Assembly: GCA_946480915.1 (NCBI GenBank)
Contig: CAMLLO010000035.1
Coordinates: 1-45,099 of the forward strand
Origin: an uncultured Sphingobacteriaceae bacterium
GTDB taxonomy: Bacteria; Bacteroidota; Bacteroidia; Sphingobacteriales; Sphingobacteriaceae
Direction of reading: 5' to 3'
DNA: 45,099 nucleotides
The notes under the pieces were generated by a model. It saw only the letters and a program-made list of their open reading frames with translations. It was not told where the DNA came from and did not search any database. The position numbers and the translations under genes were made by a program. Positions 11,001 through 18,049 of the stretch are shown here, in pieces; position 1 is the stretch's first letter; every line of letters begins with the position of its first letter.

Positions 11001-11458
11001 CACTAAATGCTGATTATAAAAATTTTGATTTAAGCTTCTTTTTACAGGGGGTGCAGGGACGTAAAATATATCTGAAGGAATGGGGTGTAGCCCCATTCAG
11101 GCAAGCCAGTCCTCCTCCAACATTTTGGTTAAATGCGTGGGATGGCGAAGGTACATCTAATACCATTCCGCATATTTTCAATGAAAACTATGCTCCTAAT
11201 ACACAGGTATCAACATGGTGGTTGCGTGATGCCTCATATATGCGTTTAAAGAATGTTCAATTGGGGTACAATATCCCAAAGACAATGCTTGGTAAAGTAG
11301 GGGTGCAAGGTTTAAGATTATTTATTTCTGGTGATAACCTGGTAACATTTACTAAGTTTTTTGATGGAGTAGATCCTGAACGTGCTTCGGCAACTGGCCG
11401 TGGAGCAATTTATCCTCAGGCAAAAATTTACACATTCGGTCTTAAAGCAACTCTTTAG
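8033..11458 (+). CDS. SusC/RagA-family TonB-dependent receptor with STN signalling domain (SusC1)
   Basis: 1141 aa. Domains in order: a signal peptide ending near residue 35 (LLIASTAESQ); an STN domain (about 45-110, with ISFESTSLYASIKVLEQKS); a CarboxypepD_reg-like beta-sandwich (about 138-215, VKGKVSDAQGPLPGVTVKVE); a segment LQEVVVVGYGTQKKANLTGA leading into the plug (about 220-335, with DGVEGELNNLNPNLIESISV); then a long 22-strand barrel. It forms the outer-membrane channel that imports oligosaccharides under TonB energy, with SusD1 as lid. The STN domain is the part that talks to FecR, which fits the sigma/anti-sigma pair just upstream. No frameshift or truncation is visible. Confidence 0.96.
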   Translation: MTRKFINLITFYMKLSMVVISGVLLSSQLLIASTAESQIVQTPVTISFESTSLYASIKVLEQKSKIKFSYDSKTLKKCSINSHEFNDAPLGDILTALLKDTNLSFNEVESGIVIYDKRSINIENSMVNPELPHENTDIVVKGKVSDAQGPLPGVTVKVEGESIGTTTDINGYYTLRAPENGTLIFTYIGFVAKRVPVNNQTTINVMLDVESKSLQEVVVVGYGTQKKANLTGAVSSVSGDEIITRTAPNTTALLQGRMPGVQITQNSGQPGAENANIQIRGLGSFSKAGNNPLILIDGVEGELNNLNPNLIESISVLKDAASASIYGSRAANGVILVTTKTGKAGRLNIDYSLNLSSQKATSIYDRVTNSVQFMELLNKAIDHTGTSTNQKYTPAEIDLYRQPSEQYPSYDWMDAVFRGTPLQQHFLSINGGKEGTTYNFGLGYLDQEGVLIATDYKRYDAQFNLRTNLGSRVTFGTNISFSNGGRHETALNNNFDGNTTEDQILSALAANPTFKPVLPDGSGRYASKAFLKESGNKNPVALAENGGREIKNYYTLASAFVNVDILPGLKGEFRGAVKYNDRNSNVHVIGIPTNLYVPDGSGVFAPTPAFNGTVGENNLTSRRENDLQLTYFANLNYAKTFSEIHNISALLGVSQETFRYERLQGFKRNAPSNDLTELGIFSPGGQTADGYAYEWALQSLFGRFNYNFKEKYLFETNFRYDGSSRFPSGNKWGFFPSASAGWRVSEESFLDNITLLDNLKIRASWGQTGNQNVNRDILGESMPYPYQPVLNPFLYNINGSLQQGVTQTDLNNRNVKWETSTVSDIGLDFGLFRSKLFGSLDWYTRQTTDILRELQVPAHIGIAGPTVNKGEMKNTGWEFLLGYENRIRGFHYRVQGNFETYKNELVKFGAREIDGSGLVREEGLPYNSYYMYVFDGIYQNQAEIDNGPTPVVKPKPGDMKYKDLNGDGKVSPDDRTVVSGAYPKFNYGFTLNADYKNFDLSFFLQGVQGRKIYLKEWGVAPFRQASPPPTFWLNAWDGEGTSNTIPHIFNENYAPNTQVSTWWLRDASYMRLKNVQLGYNIPKTMLGKVGVQGLRLFISGDNLVTFTKFFDGVDPERASATGRGAIYPQAKIYTFGLKATL

Positions 11459-11468
11459 TAGAAAAAAC

Positions 11469-12938
11469 ATGGAAAGATATATAAAAATAGTCTGCTTTAT
11501 TTTGTTAAGCAGTGTTGTGATATCCTGTACGGATGTTTTGGATAAGGATCCTTTATCGGCTCCTAATCCTGAAAATTACTGGAAAACAGAAGCAGAAGCT
11601 AATATGGCTTTAACAGCTTGTTACGCCAAGCTTAAAGAACCCATAATCTCTAACGGGCCAGGTCAAAGTGGTAACTTTACCTATTGGGAAGCATTGTCTG
11701 ATAATGCAATAACCACATCCAATTACCAGTCGTTTGATGCTGTTATGCGGGGGCAGCATAATACCGCTACGGGTGGTATTGTCAGTCTGAGCTGGAATAT
11801 TGGTTTCCAGGGAATTGCTGCTTGTAATTATTTCCTTGCGAATGTTGACAGGGTACCAAATATGGCCGAAGACTCCAGAAACAAGATGAAAGGCGAAGCG
11901 CTGTTCCTGAGAGCTTATTATTATAATTTCTTAACTCAGCTTTATGGGGCACTACCAATAATTACTATTCCTGCTACTCTTAATGGGGAATATATGAATA
12001 TATCAAGATCTCCTAAAACTGAAGTAGTTCATGAATTAATTCTGAAAGACCTGGATCTGGCGATACAGTATTTACCAAATATTGCATACACTAATGGCCG
12101 TGCGGTTAAGGGCTCAGCTGTAGTCTTAAAAACGCGTGTACTCTTAAATAATCAACGTTTTGCAGAAGCAGCAGAAACGGCTTGGAGTTTAATCGGTGAT
12201 CCTGCTAATCCATTCAAATTGCATCCAAACTATGCCGGAATATTCTTTGGCGAACAGGCTAATAATCGGGAAATTATGTTTTCGGTTCAATTTGATGCTC
12301 CGCTTGATTATCATTCTCATGATCAGATTGTAGGTGGACGTATGTCTGTTTTTCCAACGGTAGAGTTGCGTAATGCTTACGAACCCAACGATCCAAGACG
12401 TGATATGACTATTTTCGAAATAGGAGATCAATGGGCCTATAATCCAAATGGTTTCAGGCAACAAGGAAGTACAGCTGAAGGACAAATTCCTTTTACTCAA
12501 ATGGCATTTAAAAAAGGTGTTGACACTCTTGTGAATAACGCTTCCGGCGCTACTCTTAGCGATCAGCATATGGTATTAATGCGGTATGCAGACCTTCTTT
12601 TAATGTACGCTGAAGCTATGTTTGAAAGTGGTCAGGGAATGGACCTACGTGCTTTAAATGCTTTTAACGATGTTAGAACCCGACCCGGGGTTAATATGCC
12701 ACCAAAACTCGTTTTGACACGTGACATAATACGAAATGAGCGAAGGGTTGAACTTGCGTTTGAGGGCTTGCGCTATAACGATCTGATAAGATGGGGAACC
12801 GCTCAACAAGTTATTCCTACAATTCCTCATAATTCAGCTGGTGCTAAACGGGTGTTTAAATCTTATTTATTTCCTGTTCCACAAGGACAAATGGATATAA
12901 TGAGAAGTATTTGGGAACAAAATCCTGATTGGAAATAG
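11469..12938 (+). CDS. SusD/RagB-family outer-membrane glycan-binding lipoprotein (SusD1)
   Basis: 489 aa from the ATG at 11469, 10 bp after SusC1. The longer in-frame ORF (from 11382) would overlap SusC1 and is rejected because 11469 gives an ideal lipoprotein signal (MERYIKIVCFILLSSVVISC, lipobox Cys at residue 20). The TPR-containing SusD fold is evident from ALFLRAYYYNFLTQLYG in the N-terminal half and the C-terminal signature RNERRVELAFEGLRYNDLIRW. It binds the target glycan at the cell surface and caps SusC1. It is the last gene of the operon; a hairpin follows. Confidence 0.96.
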   Translation: MERYIKIVCFILLSSVVISCTDVLDKDPLSAPNPENYWKTEAEANMALTACYAKLKEPIISNGPGQSGNFTYWEALSDNAITTSNYQSFDAVMRGQHNTATGGIVSLSWNIGFQGIAACNYFLANVDRVPNMAEDSRNKMKGEALFLRAYYYNFLTQLYGALPIITIPATLNGEYMNISRSPKTEVVHELILKDLDLAIQYLPNIAYTNGRAVKGSAVVLKTRVLLNNQRFAEAAETAWSLIGDPANPFKLHPNYAGIFFGEQANNREIMFSVQFDAPLDYHSHDQIVGGRMSVFPTVELRNAYEPNDPRRDMTIFEIGDQWAYNPNGFRQQGSTAEGQIPFTQMAFKKGVDTLVNNASGATLSDQHMVLMRYADLLLMYAEAMFESGQGMDLRALNAFNDVRTRPGVNMPPKLVLTRDIIRNERRVELAFEGLRYNDLIRWGTAQQVIPTIPHNSAGAKRVFKSYLFPVPQGQMDIMRSIWEQNPDWK

Positions 12939-12967
12939 GAATAATTAATTTAATTTTTAAATATATT

Positions 12968-13014
12968 AAAGTGGTTGCCCAAGATCTGACAGGGATTTTT
13001 TTGGCAACCACTTT
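12968..13014. terminator. Hairpin after SusD1
   Basis: Perfect 12-base arms AAAGTGGTTGCC (12968-12979) and GGCAACCACTTT (13003-13014) with a 23-base loop, 30 bp after the SusD1 stop and followed by TTAAATTATTTC. The arms begin with AAA and end with TTT, so it could work on both strands. It also lies downstream of the convergent heparinase-family gene, with the MITE-like element in between. Confidence 0.65.
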
Positions 13015-13044
13015 TAAATTATTTCTCATTACAACTATATTTAC

Positions 13045-13247
13045 TAACCTGAGTTCGATTTAAAAATTCGTGATTGCCGTTCCATCAACCATTTTTGAGC
13101 TCGACATTTTAAATTAATCGGATTTTAGGTTGGCGATTGCTTGAAAATTCTTTTCGCCCTCTTCCTTTGGGCAAAAGATTGCCACGAAAAGGCCGCCCCG
13201 GATGCCCAAACCTCATTTATGAAATATTAGTAATCGAACTCAGGTTA
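13045..13247. mobile_element. 203-bp MITE-like element with 16-bp terminal inverted repeats
   Basis: The ends are exact inverted repeats: TAACCTGAGTTCGATT (13045-13060) and AATCGAACTCAGGTTA (13232-13247). The interior has no ORF of note but contains a further hairpin (CTTTTCGCCC at 13150-13159 against GGGCAAAAG at 13169-13177). Length, non-coding content and terminal repeats fit a non-autonomous mobile element. The outermost bases of both ends are TA, compatible with a TA target-site duplication (flank TA, repeat ACCTGAGTTCGATT). The stop codon of the convergent heparinase-family gene starts at the next base after the right end. No transposase is present to name the parent family. Confidence 0.55.
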
Positions 13248-15233
13248 TTAATGATAAATATGATAGATCGACGATCCTGACTGGTGGTTTTTTTTACCTA
13301 TTAAAAGGATTCTCCAGATATCTTTTCCATCCCAGTTGCTTTTAAATTTGCCATCCTCTTCTGTTAATAATTCTATTTTTTCTTTTTTTACTTCCCAATC
13401 TTGTTCATTATAATCTAAAAAGGCGTTCTCACCACCCGGAAGATTGAAAGCAATTCTACCCGGCTTTGTTATATCTGTTCCACAAACAGTCATAAAGGAT
13501 TGTGCAATACTTTTTGGAGAATTACTAAGCTGATAATTATCAGAAATTTTGATATTACCCTTTTTATTCAATTCTACTTTTCTTAGCCAGGATTTAATCT
13601 CGCTTTCCGCGGGATATGCTTTTGAAATGTCCATAATAAGTGATGATTGTTTGTCGTCGGAATAATACTGAACATTCGTAGCTGTATAGGAAGTTCCACC
13701 CGATTGTTGATAACCATTGATCGTAGGAAGGTTATGAAATGAAGAGCTGTTAAACCACAGTTTATAACGATCAGATGAAAAAGTGCGAGCGGTATAATTC
13801 CCGGCTCCTACATCAATTATTAGAGGTTCTCCATTAAGGTATATTATAAAATCTCCTACATCATTATGGTTGTGGCTTTCCCCGTTATGTCCTCCATGTG
13901 AAGCTAAAAAGAAACCGTTTTTTGATCTAGCCGCCATCAGTTGAACGTCAGACAGCCAAACATCAGAAACATTTTTATAATTTGCTGGATACTTAGCACA
14001 TTCTTGTATGGCTATCAGATCAAACAATCCACGTGAGCGGTGATTTTTGGGTACTGTATAGGAATTAGTATCAAACTGATGATATGTCCAGCTGCCGAAA
14101 GACATCATCTTTTTATCGCCAATTGCTTTCCCAAACCGGTATAGCATAACCCCGTTGGGATGAAGCTTGGGAGCTGCATCAGCAACATTGATAAAATACT
14201 CATTTGAAATATGTGTTTTATAGATATATGAAGCCATTTTTTGAATGAATGGCTCTTTAAATATATTCACTTTTCCATTGGTGGCATTATCAAGTAAATT
14301 TAAGGCATCAAATACCGTCCCTCCGGCGCCAAACCAATAACTGGGGCCTTCATCGCAACCGCCGTCTTCACCAAGACCATTAATATATTGATCGATATAT
14401 TTCATCGCAAATTTTAAACCTGCGACACGTTTGACATCATCATCTTCAATTAATAGAACTGCATTGATATAGTTCGACATGATCCATGGTGTCCAATTAT
14501 TCAGCTTTGCTTCGGGGTTTCCTCTTCCTAAGTAAAAATATTTCGCTGTTACCATTGGCCTAAATATTCTTCTTTCAATTTCATATTTAATTCGCGGTCT
14601 TATCAGTGGTGATACTTTTTCTAGTGCAGCACCAGCGAAGTAATCGGTCCATGCAAGTGTAGAGGCTGTTTCAGCTGCAAAAAGATCTATAATAGGGTCT
14701 TCGGCATCAGGAAGCCCTTTACCTGCTTTTTGATTGGTTAAATGCGCAGAGATTCCCCAAAAAGTTTCCTCACAAATTGACCAAATACCATCCATCATAT
14801 GATCTGAAAAGCGGCCCTTACCTTCAATGGATTCAGCCAATGCAAGGTCCCAAAGTAATTCCCGTTTTTCATAAGATATTTTTGAATAATTGCTTCTATT
14901 ACCGGTTCTTACAAATTCCAGAGTTACTGTGGCAGGAATAGATTTAAATTCTTTTTTGAGGGCTATTTCACCAGCTTTTATGAAATTATTCAGAATACTG
15001 TCTGTAAACTTACCTCTCCATTCTTCAGGTGTTTTTGGAAAAGGCTTCCAATCCGTTTTATGAATTAAAGATTGTGCTATTGTTTGTTCAGAAAATTGCT
15101 GTAAAAGGTTTCTTTTAGTTATTTGAGCCCCTGATGGCAGCGCACCAAGTAAAAGCAATAAGACAAAGACACTACTAATTGGCTTCATGTGTTGATATAA
15201 GAGGAAATGTGTTCGGATTAATTTCTTGAACAT
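13248..15233 (-). CDS. Heparinase II/III-family polysaccharide lyase
   Basis: 661 aa on the minus strand. The second Met (codon starting at 15188) begins a cleaner signal peptide (MKPISSVFVLLLLLGALPSG) and may be the true start. The N-terminal half (about 60-360) is an alpha-helical toroid, with helices around LFAAETASTLAWTDYFAGAA and LNNWTPWIMSNYINAVLL. The C-terminal half (about 410-650) is the Heparinase II/III beta-sandwich, marked by GGHNGESHNHNDVGDFIIY and EPLIIDVGAGNYTARTF; the His-rich stretch supplies the metal/catalytic histidines in these lyases. The family cleaves uronic-acid-containing polysaccharides by beta-elimination (PL12, 15, 17, 21, 33 and relatives); I cannot place it in one family. 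It diverges from the GH95-like gene and probably acts in the periplasm on uronate-containing oligosaccharides. Confidence 0.82.
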   Translation of the reverse strand: MFKKLIRTHFLLYQHMKPISSVFVLLLLLGALPSGAQITKRNLLQQFSEQTIAQSLIHKTDWKPFPKTPEEWRGKFTDSILNNFIKAGEIALKKEFKSIPATVTLEFVRTGNRSNYSKISYEKRELLWDLALAESIEGKGRFSDHMMDGIWSICEETFWGISAHLTNQKAGKGLPDAEDPIIDLFAAETASTLAWTDYFAGAALEKVSPLIRPRIKYEIERRIFRPMVTAKYFYLGRGNPEAKLNNWTPWIMSNYINAVLLIEDDDVKRVAGLKFAMKYIDQYINGLGEDGGCDEGPSYWFGAGGTVFDALNLLDNATNGKVNIFKEPFIQKMASYIYKTHISNEYFINVADAAPKLHPNGVMLYRFGKAIGDKKMMSFGSWTYHQFDTNSYTVPKNHRSRGLFDLIAIQECAKYPANYKNVSDVWLSDVQLMAARSKNGFFLASHGGHNGESHNHNDVGDFIIYLNGEPLIIDVGAGNYTARTFSSDRYKLWFNSSSFHNLPTINGYQQSGGTSYTATNVQYYSDDKQSSLIMDISKAYPAESEIKSWLRKVELNKKGNIKISDNYQLSNSPKSIAQSFMTVCGTDITKPGRIAFNLPGGENAFLDYNEQDWEVKKEKIELLTEEDGKFKSNWDGKDIWRILLIGKKNHQSGSSIYHIYH

Positions 15234-15289
15234 AGTAATTAATACAGTTCGATCCGGTATTTTTTTTATTACATCTAAATAGAGTTAAG

Positions 15290-15299
15290 ATAGTTGAAT
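15290..15299 (+). promoter_or_regulatory. Short copy of the repeated ATAGTTGAAT motif
   Basis: ATAGTTGAAT lies 159 bp upstream of the ATG of the GH95-like gene, in the divergent region shared with the heparinase-family gene. The same ten bases occur in the upstream regions of the GH31 operon and of SusC2, where they are part of a 17-bp match. It may be a binding site for a regulator common to the second PUL; this third copy is the weakest. Confidence 0.35.
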
Positions 15300-15458
15300 G
15301 ATAAGATAATCTATCTGTCTGTGGTAGATTATTTCTTTATAAGTTGCATTCAAATTAATAGTAAATGTATTGTTCAGAGTAACCTTGTTGTTGTTCTTTT
15401 AGATAGAATGTATATATCAAATGTAAATCAATTCAATCCTGACAAAACAGGTAATTAT

Positions 15459-17759
15459 ATGACCTATAAAAATAAAATTACCAGCCTCTGCATAATTATT
15501 CTCATTGCTTTGGGTGCCCACACACACGCACAGTCAATATATGCAGGCAGATATAAGGCAGTTTTTAATGCTCCTCCCAATAATATCCCTACCTCTAAAA
15601 CTCCGGATGCACCACTTGCAGGAAACGGTGATATTGGGCTAACATTAGGGGGGAAGCCAGAAGCTCTCAAATTTTATTTGGGGAAAAATGATTTTTGGAG
15701 AGCTTATCCCGTTTATCCTGGGGGCGGAATTTCACTTCCAGGCAGCTTAGATGTTAATATAGCCGCTTTAGAAGGAGCTTCCTATTATGCTGAACAAATT
15801 CAGGATAAAGCGGAAATAAAAGCGAAGTTTATTAAAAATGATCTTATTGTTTCTCTGAATACATGGGTTGCTGCAACCAGGAATACAGTAATTGCCGAAT
15901 TTACCTCAAATAAGGCATGTCAGTTGAAGCTCAATCTCTGGGCTCCGGAAGGGAATACCTCAGTTAACACCAATGGTACAACAGGTTCGGTTAATTGGGT
16001 AACCCGGTCCTTTGAAAATACAGCCCTTTTGGAATGGCCCAGTAATGTGGCTTTAGCGTTGAACGTATTGGGTAAATCATCATCCGATAATAAAATCATC
16101 AATCTCCAGCCTGGTAAAAAAGTAATACTATCAGTTACACTTTATACAAATCACGACAGAAAGGACTGGAAAGAACGCGCTATCAACGAAGCTCAGTCTT
16201 TCACTATTGGTTCAATTAGATTCATACGTACCGAGCATGAAGACTGGTGGAAGAATTTCTGGAATTTATCTAGAGTAGAGTTCTCCGATCCTTTTCTTGA
16301 AAAGTACTATTATGCTTCACAATATCTTTTTGCGTGTAGTTCTCGTGGTGATAAATTTTCTCCGGGTATCTGGGGGCCTTTTATAACTCAGGATTCTTCC
16401 GCCTGGGGCGGCGATTATCATTTAAATTATAATTACCAGGCGGCTTATTGGGCAGCTTATTCTTCTAATTATATTGATCAGGTTAATAATTTTGACCAGC
16501 CTCTTCTTGATTATATGGAAAAAGGAAGAGAACATGCAAAGAATCTGCTGAATTTAAGTGGGATATATTATCCTGTCGGTATTGGTCCAAAGGGTTTGGC
16601 TACCACTCGATGGCCCCTTACTCCAGAAGAAATGCAGCGACGTTACGGCACCACAGAAAACACAATCGACGGAGGCTATAAATTTCTAGGCCAAAAAATC
16701 AATGCTGTATTTAGTGTTGGAAATATGATGATGCGTTTTTACAGTACTTACGATAGTGCATATGCAAAGCGTGTTTATCCTTATATTCTTGAATGTGCTA
16801 ACTTCTGGGAGGATTATTTAAAGTTTGAAAATGGGCGCTATGTTATTTATATGGATCATTTTAATGAAGTAATGCCCAATCTTCGCCATAATGGACAATG
16901 GAGAGATCGATTAGGCGATTTTAATTCCACACTTTCATTGGGATTAGTTAAAATGCTTTTTAAAGGAATGGTTGATGTTAGTACCTATTTAGACGTTGAT
17001 CAAAATCGCCGGGAAAAATGGAACCATATTATTACGCATCTAAGTAAGTTTCCGCTTGGGGAAGTTGATGGGCGGATGGCTTTAAAAAGTGTCGAAAAAA
17101 GCGCTTCACCAGACAATCCGAAAGCCTCAGGCTTGTCTCGTGTTTCTATTCACGGATTGATTTTGCCCGGCGGAGTAGCCGGTCCTAAAACAGATCCCGA
17201 ATTTAATAAGGTTTTGTTAAGTGATGTATCGCACTGGAAAGATAGAAGTACAAGCAAAAGTAATTGGGGTAATACATTGGGTAACGGGATAGAAACTTCT
17301 TTCCCGGGTGCAGTTAGGGTAGGGTATAATCCGGATGAAATATTAAACTACTTAAAGGAAAGGATTAAAGCTCAATCGAATACAAATCTCTGGATAACAC
17401 AAGACGGTGGGGGGATTGAAACACTGGCGGCTGTGCCTTTAACTATTAATGAAATGCTGATGCAAAGTTATGAAGGCGTTATTCGTATTTTCCCGAATTG
17501 GAACAAAAATAAAGGGGCAAGTTTTGATCAGCTTCGTGCATATGGTGCTTTTTTGGTAAGCAGCAGTTTAAAAAATAAAAATATTGAATTTGTTAAGTTA
17601 CTAAGTGAAAAAGGGCGGACTTGTATCATTGAGAATCCTTGGTTCAATAAGGATGTGCAATTGAAAAGAAATGGAAAGCTTGCGGAGAAGCTTAGTGGTG
17701 AAACGTTTAGCTTCAATACAAGGCCGGGGGAGTTGCTTGAACTGACTTTGATAAAGTAA
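15459..17759 (+). CDS. Divergent GH95-like (clan GH-L, six-hairpin) glycoside hydrolase
   Basis: 766 aa from the ATG at 15459, which gives a signal peptide MTYKNKITSLCIIILIALGA ending HTHAQ. A longer frame from a TTG at 15294 has no such property. Overall similarity to GH95 is low, but the architecture matches: an N-terminal beta-sandwich (DAPLAGNGDIGLTLGGKPEA, about residues 45-65) and an (alpha/alpha)6 barrel. An N-x-N pair, N323/N325 in YHLNYNYQAAYW, lines up with [11 protein letters not shown] of GH95. D649 in TQDGGGIETLAAVPLTINEM lines up with the base Asp of [15 protein letters not shown]. The acid may be the Glu in YMDHFNEVMPN. It is probably a periplasmic retainer of the GH95 mechanism with another specificity. 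The family assignment below clan level is uncertain. Confidence 0.7.
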   Translation: MTYKNKITSLCIIILIALGAHTHAQSIYAGRYKAVFNAPPNNIPTSKTPDAPLAGNGDIGLTLGGKPEALKFYLGKNDFWRAYPVYPGGGISLPGSLDVNIAALEGASYYAEQIQDKAEIKAKFIKNDLIVSLNTWVAATRNTVIAEFTSNKACQLKLNLWAPEGNTSVNTNGTTGSVNWVTRSFENTALLEWPSNVALALNVLGKSSSDNKIINLQPGKKVILSVTLYTNHDRKDWKERAINEAQSFTIGSIRFIRTEHEDWWKNFWNLSRVEFSDPFLEKYYYASQYLFACSSRGDKFSPGIWGPFITQDSSAWGGDYHLNYNYQAAYWAAYSSNYIDQVNNFDQPLLDYMEKGREHAKNLLNLSGIYYPVGIGPKGLATTRWPLTPEEMQRRYGTTENTIDGGYKFLGQKINAVFSVGNMMMRFYSTYDSAYAKRVYPYILECANFWEDYLKFENGRYVIYMDHFNEVMPNLRHNGQWRDRLGDFNSTLSLGLVKMLFKGMVDVSTYLDVDQNRREKWNHIITHLSKFPLGEVDGRMALKSVEKSASPDNPKASGLSRVSIHGLILPGGVAGPKTDPEFNKVLLSDVSHWKDRSTSKSNWGNTLGNGIETSFPGAVRVGYNPDEILNYLKERIKAQSNTNLWITQDGGGIETLAAVPLTINEMLMQSYEGVIRIFPNWNKNKGASFDQLRAYGAFLVSSSLKNKNIEFVKLLSEKGRTCIIENPWFNKDVQLKRNGKLAEKLSGETFSFNTRPGELLELTLIK

Positions 17760-18049
17760 GTGTGTTTATGCCAAAGAAAATGCGAGAGCTGCAATTGTAC
17801 GTGGAGCAAAATTTAATTAATTAAGAATCTTTAATACCCCGATATTCCTTTTGAAATTCAATTGTATCAACTTAATTACATGTATAGTTATCTTATATCT
17901 GCCAATATAGTTGAATTAATAGGCAAAAAGATAGAATAAACCAGATTGAAAATCCCCTTATTTGCAGTATTATTTTATTGACCAATAAAGAAGGACTTCC
18001 TTTAAGCAAACCATAAGTATTAAGTATTGAAAAGGAGTTTAAATATCTA
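17760..18049 (+). promoter_or_regulatory. Upstream region of the GH31 enzyme operon with a conserved 17-bp motif
   Basis: This 290-bp AT-rich gap has no gene. It contains TGCCAATATAGTTGAAT (17900-17916), which matches TGCCAACATAGTTGAAT (27403-27419) upstream of SusC2 at 16 of 17 positions. A second shared piece, ACCAAT, follows at 17981 and at 27473. The spacing from motif to ACCAAT is 81 bp here and 70 bp there, a difference of 11 bp or one helical turn. This looks like a two-part regulator or promoter site common to both operons of the second PUL. No clear terminator for the upstream gene was seen. Confidence 0.45.

Noticed and set aside
11382..11468. Earlier start for SusD1
   Set aside because: It lies within SusC1 and would move the lipoprotein signal away from the N-terminus.
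12189..12569. 126-codon minus-strand frame inside SusD1
   Set aside because: It is antisense to conserved SusD sequence and shows no family features.
15294..15458. Longer N-terminus for the GH95-like gene from a TTG codon
   Set aside because: The 55 extra residues have no signal peptide or similarity, and the ATG at 15459 gives a clean signal peptide.
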